This document shows positions 1 to 7,657 of a DNA stretch of 25,254 nucleotides, piece after piece. The stretch lies in the NCBI GenBank assembly GCA_001275005.1, contig JWZX01001170.1, forward strand, positions 1 through 25,254, read 5' to 3'. Position 1 is the stretch's first letter. The number at the start of each line of letters is the position of its first letter. The position numbers and the translations under genes are program-made. Under the pieces are notes generated by a model that ran no database searches, had not been told where the DNA came from, and worked only from the letters and a program-made list of their open reading frames with translations. The stretch comes from Chrysochromulina tobinii (taxonomy: Eukaryota > Haptophyta > Prymnesiales > Chrysochromulinaceae).

Positions 1-87
1 ATTGCAGCATGAAGTCGATGATCGCCTCGCCTGTGTGGTGTCGCGACAGGTGCTCCCGCCAGCGCTCCGAGTAGGAGTAGTCGAAGG

Positions 88-124
<37 letters not shown>

Positions 125-187
125 AACGCACGCACACAAGTTGCAACATCTGGAAGGCGCTCTGTTGAGCGCGATTCCCAAAATCAT
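1..187 (-). CDS. Unknown protein, partial (3' end lies left of the window)
   Basis: Read on the minus strand, an open frame starts at an ATG (187-185) and runs off the left edge without a stop, giving 62 codons. The last part reads PFDYSYSERWREHLSRHH and then TGEAIIDFMLQ, which looks like real folded protein. Before it the frame crosses a (CTTG)9 microsatellite read as QASKQASKQASK, so either that repeat is coding or an intron ends at one of its AG dinucleotides and the exon begins near position 88. I do not recognise the family. The gene is head-to-head with the PH/PDZ gene on the plus strand, in keeping with the rest of the window. The reading frame of the last 29 residues is fairly safe; the start is not. 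Confidence 0.5.
89..124. repeat. (CTTG)9 tetranucleotide microsatellite
   Basis: Nine perfect CTTG copies. On the minus strand it is open in the frame of the left-edge gene and would encode three QASK units. It could instead be the end of an intron, since each unit supplies an AG. Confidence 0.9.
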
Positions 188-227
188 TCCGATCGACAAA
201 GCTTGACCCCTTTTTGCCGAGCCGAAT

Positions 228-2340
228 ATGGCCGCGCCGGTACGTCTCCCGTGTGCCTGGCAAGCAGGCACCAGCGAATGGTGTCGAGGCGACGTCTCGG
301 GCTGCCTGCGTGCGCAGCGATCGTCCCGAGCACGAAGCACCGAGGGCTCCCACCTGTGGCCAATGCACCTGCCGCAGCACTTTGCTGAGCAGTGCTGCCG
401 CTCCTCTGCACAGGATGGCGTCAATCCTGATGTGCTCGAGATGATGAAGTCAGGCAGCTACTTCTTCAAGCATGATTTTGGCCGCAACAAGCGCAGCCGC
501 AAGCACATGAAATTGAGCGGTGATGGGCTCTCGCTCAAGTGGAAGGCCGTCGGTGCCAATGAGACAGTTGCTGCTGACACACCCGGCGCCTCGTCGGGCG
601 GCATCTTCCGGAGCTCCTCCTTCAGCCGCACCACCTCCAGTGCGCACGCACCCGCGAACTCTCCTCGGCCGCCACGTGCGGTAGCCGACAGCCGACAGCT
701 GCTGCTGCAAAGCAAAGCAAAGCAAAGCAGCGTGCCAGCACCGCTGCGAGCTTGGGCCAGCCGCTTGGAGCTGCTGCGCCAGTCAGGCACTGGCCGACGC
801 GCTGCAGCATAGCGCGGACGCTGCACACCCGCCACCGCCGCACCACGGCTGGCGGACGCTCCGCGCGTCAACACGAAGCTCACCGCTGGCCGCCCCCACC
901 CAACGCAGTCTTGCTCACTGATGTGTCACACATCATCTACGGCCCGTACACGGACACGTTTGCGAAGAAGACGGCGATTGACCGCACCGACCCACGATGG
1001 GCCTGCTTCTCGCTCGTGCTTCGGGAGTCGCGCACGGTGCGCACCTCGCCGCGCCATCGACCGCGCGTTGCCGTGCACCCAAATTGGTCTTTGCTCTCCC
1101 TCCCCTTTTACCTGTCGCCTTCACCTGGAGGGGTCGTGAGGCTCGCCTTGATTACGTGCGTGGGCTCGCTCTTTTGCTGCTGCAGGTGGACTTTGCTGCT
1201 GAGGAGGAGTCCTCGCTGCTGCCGTGGCTGCTGGGGCTGCAGCAGCTGATCGTCTTTTTCTCGCCCAATGGTTCACATCCCAACGAGCGCTGGTCGCTCC
1301 CAAAGTTGCACCTGCAAAAGCTGCGCCTCAAGGTGAGCGGCGAGTCGGATCGCACGGGCCAGGGCCCGTACGACGTGGTGCTCTCCGCGATGCTCGATGT
1401 GGCGACGGAGCTGCAGATGTCGTCCGAGAAGGCGACGGTGCTGCAGGCGGCGTGGCGGCGGCGGAACGTGCAGGGCAAGTTCCAGACGGCGGTGCAGGAG
1501 ATGATGGAGATAAACGGCCTCATCGAGGACATCGAGCAGCGCGAGGTGGCCTTGAAGTCGAAGCAGGATGAGACGGCCGTGACCATCGAGGAGGCGATGA
1601 AGTCGTCCGCCAACGAGCAGCCGCCGAAGCAGCCTTCGGATAGGGACATGCGCGACCCTAAGAAGATGCAGGAGTACATGCTTGCGATGGGAGAGTTCTC
1701 GGCGCGGCAGCAGCTCAAACTCTTCCAGGTGGATGAGGTGGTGCAGGCGAACCAGGCGGTCTCCAAGGAGCTGCACGAGCTCGAGGTCGAGAAGCGCAAG
1801 CTGCAGAACCTCTCAGACAAGCTGCAGTTCTCTATCTCGGCTGCGCACATGCAGACTCTGTCGCCGGCGGAGGCCGACAAGGTGATGGACATCCAGAGGC
1901 AGCTTGGGGTGACGCCGCGCGGCACCATCCGCGGGCCGGGCGTGCGCAAGGTCGAGCTCTACAAGGAGGATCAGCAGACGCGCTTGGGGATCATTTTCCA
2001 TCAGAACACGCCCGATGAGCTCTCCGACGTCGCCGCGGACATTACGCCGCGTGCGGGCAACTCGAGCACTGTCGTCATCCCGATCATCAAGGTGATCGAC
2101 AAGAGCGGCGTCGCAGGCAAAGCAGCCAACCTGTACGAAGGGGACCAGGTGCTCTCGGTCAACGGCGTCGCCGCGCTCTCCAACATACAGGCCGTGCAGA
2201 TGCTGCGCGAGGCGGTGGGCACTGTCGTGCTTGCCGTTAAGGAGACGCCAATCACGCGCACGCCGCGCGGCAGCATTGAGAATCCCAACCTCAGGTCACC
2301 CTTCAGCTCGGGCCTCCGACCCCTCGCCCAGGCGCAGTAG
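228..2340 (+). CDS. PH-domain, IQ-like, PDZ-domain scaffold protein (three exons)
   Basis: Proposed exons are 228-639, 909-1036 and 1186-2340, joining in frame (phase 1, then phase 0) to 564 residues. Residues about 68-205 form a PH domain split over all three exons. It has the pattern of the PH domain in plant RCC1/phospholipase-like proteins: KSGSYFFKHDFGR, then LSGDGLSLKW, TDVSHIIYGPYTDTF, FSLVLRESRTVDF and WLLGLQQLI. An IQ-like helix follows (VLQAAWRRRNVQGKF), then a charged, probably coiled-coil stretch. A PDZ domain lies at about 436-527, with RLGIIF as the carboxylate-binding loop and LYEGDQVLSVNGV. Such proteins tether partners to phosphoinositide membranes; the calmodulin link is only suggested. 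The start is uncertain: ATGs at 228 and 363 are both in frame, and an ATG at 441 would cut into the domain. Confidence 0.75.
640..908 (+). other. Intron 1 of the PH/PDZ gene
   Basis: Begins GTGCGC and ends CCCAACGCAG. Removing it (phase 1) joins two halves of the PH domain, ending SRTTS and continuing ILLTDVSHI. It contains a (GCAAA)4 pentanucleotide repeat at 707-729. The acceptor is well supported by the homology; the donor is inferred from phase and motif. Confidence 0.6.
1037..1185 (+). other. Intron 2 of the PH/PDZ gene
   Basis: Begins GTGCGC and ends TTTTGCTGCTGCAG after a pyrimidine-rich stretch. Removing it (phase 0) joins RESRT to VDFAAEE, restoring the last PH strand and C-terminal helix. 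Length 149 nt. Confidence 0.8.
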
Positions 2341-3028
2341 GCACCTCACGCAAGGGTGTATCGCGGCGCGCGACGGCATCGGCGGCGGCGTGCGAGCCGC
2401 GACGCCTTGGACTGCGTCGTTGGAGGCCCTGTGGCTCGAGGCGCGCTCGAGAGCGCACCATGTCCGTTTGGGCTCGGCGAATGTGGGGTGGGGCGAGTGT
2501 GAGCTGATCGCGTCGCGCTGGCCGTGTGGCAGGCGCGTTGGCGGACATCGCACCGAACCAAGTGAGTGGCGTGTGCGAGTGATGCTGATGGGGGGCTGTT
2601 GGGCATGAGTGTGCGTCGCGGCTAGGGATGCATGAAGGTCGCTGGTCGGCGGCTCATGTGGAAGAGAGACTAGAGAGCGACGCCACTCTCGGCACTGTGG
2701 CGGCGCAGGTGGGCCTGGGCGCAACGAAGTTGTATCTACGACCTGTCGCATGCGTAACAGCGTAACCGTGCTCTGTGGATAGCGTGGAACATGCGTTGTG
2801 TCATGTGTGCGCTGACCGCTGCCCGCCTGCCGCCTCCGTTCTCCGACAGGCTGGAGTCGAGTGTGTCTGTGTATCGCGTGATACCTCGTTAAAATCGTTT
2901 TTATTTGTATAACCGGGCACACCGGCGGTCGATGCGCGCGTGCGCGACTCGACCGCGTCGGGCGCCTCGGGCCGCGGGGAGACCGGCCCGCGCGGCCGCG
3001 GGCGTGCGGCCTCTTATAACTTATTTCG
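2341..3028. other. Tail-to-tail intergenic gap, GC island plus AT-rich patch
   Basis: This 688-nt stretch lies between the stops of the PH/PDZ gene and the Rogdi gene. Neither strand gives a credible protein. It contains an AT-rich patch at 2888-2912 and a very GC-rich island from about 2935. In the island, a 7-bp hairpin (GCCCGCG, loop CGGC, CGCGGGC) covers 2986-3003. Confidence 0.7.
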
Positions 3029-3042
3029 TTAGGAGGCCGCAC
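3004..3042. repeat. Stem-loop spanning the Rogdi stop codon
   Basis: GTGCGGCCTC (3004-3013) and GAGGCCGCAC (3033-3042) are perfect inverted repeats of 10 bp, separated by 19 AT-rich bases. The TAA stop of the minus-strand Rogdi gene (3031-3029) lies in the loop, and the right arm is its last coding bases. It abuts another hairpin at 2986-3003. A role in 3'-end formation is inference. Confidence 0.75.
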
Positions 3043-3880
3043 ATTCGGAGAGCACCTCGACTTTGGCGAGCAGACTCGCGGCCTCGCCCGCCGCATTCTC
3101 GAGCAGCTGGAGGCGCTCCTCGACGGCGTCGAGGCCGGCCGAGACGACGCGGCCCATCACGACGGCGCCGTCCGACGCACGCACGACAGTCGCGCTCACA
3201 TAGAGCCTCGGCGGCCTGCCAGCGGCGCTCACATCGATGACCAGGTCGGCGGGCGGCGGCGGCTGCAACTGCTCGCGCAGGGCTGTGGCGACGCTCGAGG
3301 TGCCGAGACTCCCAGGAGGGGAGCTTAACGACGGCGGTTGACCTGTCGTGCTGAGGATAGCCGGTGGTGTCACAGCCATGTCCGTCGGCGGCGGGACGAG
3401 AGTGACCGCGTTCATCGCACTGGAAATTAGCGCGAGCACTTGTTGGAGAGACGTGCGCGCCGTCGGAAGGGTTGCGTGCCCTACACCCAAGGAAGCGATC
3501 GCTTGCGCGACCCGGTTTTGCATCGTGACGAGTGCTGGGAGTGGCACGCTCATCCGTCCCAGCAATGCCGAGTAGGGCATGTCTTGGTTCCAGCGCGGAA
3601 GCGTGAGATGAATGCGAAGCGCGGTCAATGCGGTGGAACCGACAACGGCGGTGAGAAGCAGAGGCTCATCCTCGCTGCTCGTCGCCGGCTCCCGGCTCTT
3701 GCAGTGCAGCGGCGCGCTGCGTCCTGATGAGGCCTCGTGCAGCGAGATGGAAACCCCCAGGAGCAGCTGCCGGATACGCGCAAAGACGCGCTTGCACTCC
3801 GTCGAGAGCAGCCATTGGATTTCGCGCCGCAACGCCTCGGCCTCGAGGTCGAGGTTAGGCTCGGCTTCGATACACTGCAT
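3029..3880 (-). CDS. Rogdi / Rav2 family protein
   Basis: A 283-residue single-exon protein starting at ATG 3880. Its pattern follows animal ROGDI along most of its length: an N-terminal helix with LRREIQWLLSTE; HLTLPRWNQDMPYSALL and then NRVAQAIASL, matching the ROGDI segment with LKMPRN and NHVSQAIYLL; PPADLVIDVSAAG, then a beta-rich RLYVSATVVRA; and a C-terminal helix. The length is close to that of human ROGDI. ROGDI and yeast Rav2 belong to the RAVE/rabconnectin complex, which reassembles the V1 and Vo parts of vacuolar H+-ATPase, so a cytosolic V-ATPase assembly role is the expected function. It is head-to-head with the CS-cyclophilin gene, 92 bp between ATGs. Family assignment rests on pattern recognition without a profile search. 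Confidence 0.72.
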   Translation of the reverse strand: MQCIEAEPNLDLEAEALRREIQWLLSTECKRVFARIRQLLLGVSISLHEASSGRSAPLHCKSREPATSSEDEPLLLTAVVGSTALTALRIHLTLPRWNQDMPYSALLGRMSVPLPALVTMQNRVAQAIASLGVGHATLPTARTSLQQVLALISSAMNAVTLVPPPTDMAVTPPAILSTTGQPPSLSSPPGSLGTSSVATALREQLQPPPPADLVIDVSAAGRPPRLYVSATVVRASDGAVVMGRVVSAGLDAVEERLQLLENAAGEAASLLAKVEVLSECAAS

Positions 3881-3972
3881 TCACTCGGTTGCGAGCGCGT
3901 GCGGCGCGCCGAGAAAAAGTTGCGAACTTGCGCGATTCGGGCGGGGTTCGGCTGGCACCTGTTCCCGGCCGC
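3881..3972. promoter_or_regulatory. Putative bidirectional promoter (Rogdi / CS-cyclophilin)
   Basis: Only 92 bp separate the two divergent ATG codons, so transcription start sites and 5' leaders of both genes must overlap or be very short. No TATA box is seen. ATTCACT overlaps the Rogdi start. Confidence 0.5.
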
Positions 3973-5106
3973 ATGCCGACGCCATCATGGACGCAGACGC
4001 CCAAGGAGATCCACGTGACCCTCGCCGTCCCTGCTGGCACGCGCGGTAAGGACGTGCAGTGGCGGCTGACGAGTAAAGAGGTCGAGCTGCGCACTACGAC
4101 GCAGCCTGCAGGCGAGCCTGCGCTGCTCGGCAGTGCCTTCTTCAATCCTGTGCGCGCAGACGACTCAACGTGGGAGCTCGAGGGCGCGCCCGGCGGCGGC
4201 CGTCAGATACACATCGTGCTGTGTAAAGCCAAAGCCAACGTGCATTGGGACTGCTGCTTCATGGACGAGATCGACGAGACGATCACACATCGCACCTTCA
4301 TGGACGTGGCCATAGGCGGCCGCCCGATGGGGCGCATCGTGTACGGGCTTTACGGCAACGCGTACCCGAGGACGGTGGAAAACTTTCGCTGCCTATGTAC
4401 GGGTGAGAAAGGCGCGGTACGCCTGCGTAAAAAGGGGCCCATCATCCGGCTGCACTATAAGGGCACGAGCTTCTTCCGCGTCGTGCCGGGCTTTCTTTGC
4501 CAGGCAGGCGATGTGACGCACCACCCGCAGTTCCTCGGCGGCCGCTCCATCTATGGCGCGACATTTGACGACGAGGGCTTCAAGATTAAGCATAAGGGCG
4601 CGGGCGACTTGCTGATGGCCAACGCGGGCATGCCCAATAACAATCACTCGCAGTTTGCGGTCGCCATGAACCACCTGACCGAGTTCGAGAGCAAGCACAT
4701 CATCTTTGGCAAGGTGCTCGACGGCATGGACATCCTCAAGGTTATGGAGCTCGAGGGCTCGGGTGAGGGCTCCACCCGGCGCAAGATCTCCATCGATGTG
4801 AGCGGTGAGCTCGACGCCGCTGGCCAGCCCATCGTACTTACGCCACCGCCGACGAGCGCCAGCAGCGCCAGCAGCGCCAGCAGCGCCAGCACCGCCAGCA
4901 CCGCCAGCACCGCCAGCACCTCCGGCACCGCCGGCAGCGTCGGCAGCGGTGGTGTTGACAGCAAGACTGTGGCTGGTGACGATGGCAGTGGCGCGCTCGC
5001 GGTCAACGCCGAGGACACGCTTGTCCTCGAGGAGGCGGAGGAGGATGGTCCCGAGCTGGAGATCAACGACGGTGGGCCGATGATCGAGGAATACGGTCGC
5101 GGGTGA
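3973..5106 (+). CDS. CS (NudC-like) domain fused to a cyclophilin-type prolyl isomerase
   Basis: A 377-residue single-exon protein. I chose ATG 3973; the frame is open further upstream but has only a TTG there. Residues 1-100 form a NudC-type CS domain (SWTQTPKEIHVTLAVPAG; DSTWELEG; NVHWDC), usually an Hsp90-associated or protein-stabilising module. Residues about 108-277 are a cyclophilin (FMDVAIGG; ENFRCLCTGEKG; FFRVVPGFLCQAGD; MANAG; KHIIFGKVLDGM). Compared with human CypA, R55, F60, Q63, A101 and H126 are kept (R169, F174, Q177, A216, H242). M61 is Leu175, F113 is Ala229, W121 is Glu237 and L122 is Phe238. The tail has an Ala/Ser/Thr repeat and an acidic end. Catalysis may be weak, and cyclosporin binding is unlikely by inference from Glu at the Trp121 site. 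Likely a co-chaperone. Confidence 0.85.
   Translation: MPTPSWTQTPKEIHVTLAVPAGTRGKDVQWRLTSKEVELRTTTQPAGEPALLGSAFFNPVRADDSTWELEGAPGGGRQIHIVLCKAKANVHWDCCFMDEIDETITHRTFMDVAIGGRPMGRIVYGLYGNAYPRTVENFRCLCTGEKGAVRLRKKGPIIRLHYKGTSFFRVVPGFLCQAGDVTHHPQFLGGRSIYGATFDDEGFKIKHKGAGDLLMANAGMPNNNHSQFAVAMNHLTEFESKHIIFGKVLDGMDILKVMELEGSGEGSTRRKISIDVSGELDAAGQPIVLTPPPTSASSASSASSASTASTASTASTSGTAGSVGSGGVDSKTVAGDDGSGALAVNAEDTLVLEEAEEDGPELEINDGGPMIEEYGRG
4855..4920 (+). repeat. Coding 9-bp tandem repeat (SAS/TAS linker)
   Basis: Seven 9-bp units: four AGCGCCAGC followed by three ACCGCCAGC and a partial ACC. They encode a Ser/Ala/Thr linker after the cyclophilin domain. Confidence 0.9.
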
Positions 5107-5129
5107 CAGGGAAGCGATTAAGTACGCGT

Positions 5130-5145
5130 GCCGATCGCGATCGGC
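5130..5145. repeat. 16-bp perfect palindrome after the CS-cyclophilin stop
   Basis: GCCGATCGCGATCGGC is identical to its reverse complement. It sits 24 bp past the stop, in a 252-bp tail-to-tail gap that otherwise holds AT-richer sequence, with two GTATAC copies just downstream. A terminator-like role is inference. Confidence 0.85.
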
Positions 5146-5358
5146 CCGATAGCAATAGCCGTATCGACTAACGTCGTGTATACGCTTAAGTATACGCAAT
5201 ACGGTGTAGTTCTCGTTAGTGTCTGTAGAGAAAGGTGTAGATCGAACACGGACAACATTCCGGATGATATAACGGGTGGCTATAGCACATGAAGTGCTCT
5301 CCTGATACCTACCTTAAAACTGAGAATTCTGTCAAGACCCGAGAGCGTACTGATTCTC

Positions 5359-6069
5359 TCATGGCGGCGGGGCCGCGCCCGCTGCCTCCACATCTGCGTC
5401 ATCGTCGCCGAAAGCTTCGTCACTGAAGATCTCGCCGCGCGGATCTGTGCGCACCAGCTCCATGCGGTTGAGCACCAGGGACGCCTCGGTCATCAGCCGA
5501 GTCAAATTGCCTGGCCGCGTCGGCCCGGTCGCGTCGGTCGCGCGGCCGGCGGTGTCGACGGCTTTCGTATTGGCCGGGGACGGCGCCAGCCGCTGCGTCT
5601 GCAGCAGCTGCGCTGTGAGCGCTGCCACCTGCGTCAGCAACTGCTCCTGGGCCGCTCTCGCTTGCTGACGCTGCTGCTCGAGCCGCTGCTCGAGCTGAAT
5701 TACTCGCTCCTGCAGCACGACCATGTCGTCGGAGATGGGCTGTAAAGGTGCACCTGAGACAGGAAGGCTCCTCCAGGAGGGAGACCCGGCGGCGGGGTCA
5801 TCGCTGCGCTGAGAGGCTTGTTCATCGTCGCGCTGGCGGCTCTCGTCGCGTTGGCTGCTTTCCTCTGCCTCTGCGTTGAGATCCGGCGCAGAGACATTGA
5901 CAGAGACGCTGCCGGACTTCATCATCTCGACAGTGACAGTCATACTTCCTTTCGGCTTGTTGCCAGTTGCAGGGCGCTTCCCCTTGGCAGCCTTCGTGGG
6001 GTTGCTGGTCTTTGGAGGACTTGCGCTTTTTGTGGCCTTGTGACTTGGCAAGTGAGCGGCCCCCGGCAT
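5359..6069 (-). CDS. Coiled-coil protein of unknown function
   Basis: A 236-residue frame from ATG 6069; the open frame reaches 6102 but only through a TTG codon. I recognise no family. The N-terminal third is basic and rich in Lys, Pro and Ser (KATKSASPPKTSNPTKAAKG). Next come TVTVEMMKSGSVSVNV and a charged Glu/Asp/Arg/Ser stretch. A clear coiled coil follows at about 120-165 (VVLQERVIQLEQRLEQQRQQ, continuing with Leu-rich heptads). The last 35 residues are acidic (FGDDDADVEAA) and end in prolines. This could be an adaptor or cytoskeletal protein, but nothing shows function. Its upstream side faces the small membrane-protein gene, with a 631-bp gap. Confidence 0.6.
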   Translation of the reverse strand: MPGAAHLPSHKATKSASPPKTSNPTKAAKGKRPATGNKPKGSMTVTVEMMKSGSVSVNVSAPDLNAEAEESSQRDESRQRDDEQASQRSDDPAAGSPSWRSLPVSGAPLQPISDDMVVLQERVIQLEQRLEQQRQQARAAQEQLLTQVAALTAQLLQTQRLAPSPANTKAVDTAGRATDATGPTRPGNLTRLMTEASLVLNRMELVRTDPRGEIFSDEAFGDDDADVEAAGAAPPP

Positions 6070-6700
6070 GCTGAAGACGCAGTCGCGGACGATTTCATTC
6101 AAGCTGACGAATTCAATGTGAATTCACACACACGCACGGCGAGACAGTGAACAGAAATACCGAACTAACAATGAGACACATGCAGAATTCACACCAAAGA
6201 ATACAGGACTCTCCAATTTGAGACACAAATGCAGGCGGAGCGAGCTTAATCATTCACAACACCAACACAAGTGAACGCAGCATGACGCGGAAAGAATCGA
6301 AAAAAATCGTTTCTTCTCGAATTATGCGTGTCATCCTTGCGCAGGGGCCTGTGACCGTGAAATCGACCGCGTCTTGGTGAGCATGAATACAAGCATTTGA
6401 AATCAGCAGATTCGAGTATCGAGCGAGCTTCACCATGCTAATCTTCTCTGTATCGTTCCAAGTTTAATGGATGCTCCGAAGAGTCCAAAACAGTTATAAT
6501 TTGATGTGGCATATAAATGCTGCAGCACCCGAGCACCCCGCGGCCGGTCGACCTCAATGGTTCCCTTCAACCGCATCCGACTGAAAGAAAATATCAAGAG
6601 ATATTCGCGGCACTGTATCCTCCCCCTCTTCAGCACCTCCCGTCTTTTTCCTCCCCCGCCGCGTGTTTCATGTCGTGTTTCCCTCATTAATGCTCTCTCA
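6070..6700. promoter_or_regulatory. Long, AT-richer divergent intergenic region
   Basis: This is the widest head-to-head gap (631 bp) and is visibly AT-richer than its surroundings. ATTCACA occurs at 6122, 6187 and 6252, the first inside the 10-bp palindrome GTGAATTCAC. A TATA-like ATATAAAT lies at 6511-6518, about 185 bp before the ATG of the membrane-protein gene. No protein-like frame is seen on either strand. Confidence 0.45.
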
Positions 6701-7197
6701 ATGATCGACGTGCTCGTGATCGGCACGCTCAGCGTATCATCAAGTGTGGCGCTCGCAGTTGTTTGCTACTGGCTCTATGCCATGGCCAGGCTGCCACGAC
6801 TCGAGAGCCTCTCCAATATCGTCGACGAATTCTCAGAGCAGCCCGACGAGCGCGATGTGCGAGGTGCGTTTTCCGCCGCAGCTTGCGAGCCAGCTGCCTC
6901 TGCACAGCGAAGCTGGATCACCGCTCACGCGTTCGCGCGTGCCCGCATGCGTGTCGTGACTAACGCACCTCTTGTGTGTGCAGATTGGGCGCGCACGGAT
7001 GCGATTCCAAAGATTGTCGACCTTCCGGTCACCTACGTGAGTAATGTGCTCTTCGGAACGTCGGCAGTGCTCTTGCGTGATGCTGCTGCGGCGGCAGCCG
7101 CGCCTGCCGCCGCGGTCAGGAGGGGCCGCGATCGAGCATCCGCATCGCCGTGCAGCAGCAGTACTCGAGGTGGAGAGCGCTCATCTGTGCCTGGTAA
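6701..7197 (+). CDS. Small single-pass membrane protein (three exons, tentative)
   Basis: Proposed exons are 6701-6863, 6984-7036 and 7156-7197, giving 85 residues. The start ATG 6701 is followed at once by a hydrophobic segment (VLVIGTLSVSSSVALAVVCY, residues about 4-23) and WLYAMARLPRLESL. A charged stretch with DEFSEQPDERDVRDW and AIPKIVDLPVTY comes next, and a short tail ends in RWRALICAW. Intron 1 begins GTGCGT and ends TGTGTGCAG; intron 2 begins with the consensus GTGAGT and ends at one of three in-frame CAGs near 7155, so the tail may vary by two residues. I do not recognise it. It could be a small organelle or endomembrane protein. The N-terminal half is firm; the last exon is not. 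Confidence 0.45.
6864..6983 (+). other. Intron 1 of the small membrane-protein gene
   Basis: GTGCGT to TGTGTGCAG, 120 nt, phase 1; it joins DVR to DWARTDA. The frame stays open through it, but the internal translation is low in information. Confidence 0.5.
7037..7155 (+). other. Intron 2 of the small membrane-protein gene
   Basis: Consensus donor GTGAGT directly after PVTY. The acceptor is one of the three tandem CAGs ending at 7155, 7158 or 7161, all in the same phase (NAGNAG-like). Confidence 0.45.
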
Positions 7198-7657
7198 CGG
7201 CGGGGCTCATAACACTCGCCGACGACGGCCGGCGAACGTTTGATATTTGCGAAAATGCTTTGTACGTGTGCCTATACGTGCTGGTGCGTGTACATCGAAA
7301 ATATTACAGATATTCCGGCTGTACGTGCTGTACGAGCCGAACCAAAGCCGGGAGACTATAAGCCGCCGCGCCGGGAACCGGCCGGCCGGCGCGCGAACCG
7401 GCGCGCGGCGGGCGGCGGCGGCCATTCATAGGCTCATTCGATAGGTAGATCTTCCCGAATTGGGCATATGCCGCTATGACATTCGTAATTCCCGAAGGAT
7501 CCACGCACCACGATTTTATGTAGGTCGATCGCCGCTTCGCGCTCGTGAGGAATTCTCGGAAGTGGAATAGAGGCTGCGCAAGAGTTGTTGCATGCCAGGG
7601 CCCTTGTGCACAGCGCTTGCGCGATGTGCGGAGCGCAATGCGCACAGCTCTTCAACA
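7198..7657. other. Tail-to-tail gap with GC palindromes
   Basis: No credible protein on either strand. An AT-rich patch (about 7238-7315) is followed by a GC island. There, CCGGCCGGCCGG (7378-7389) is a perfect palindrome, and CCGGCGCGCG occurs twice in direct orientation (7386-7395 and 7398-7407). Confidence 0.65.

Noticed and set aside
2296-3096. Minus-strand 266-residue frame in the gap after the PDZ gene
   Set aside because: Low-complexity Arg/Pro/Ser translation, starts inside the Rogdi 3' end in another frame, no domain pattern.
4393-5199. Minus-strand 268-residue frame across the cyclophilin
   Set aside because: Antisense shadow; the plus-strand frame has clear CS and cyclophilin homology over the same bases.
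7044-7361. Alternative last exon of the small membrane protein (frame with VLEVESAHLCLVTAGLITL)
   Set aside because: It cannot be reached in phase from the consensus donor at 7037 with an AG acceptor nearby.
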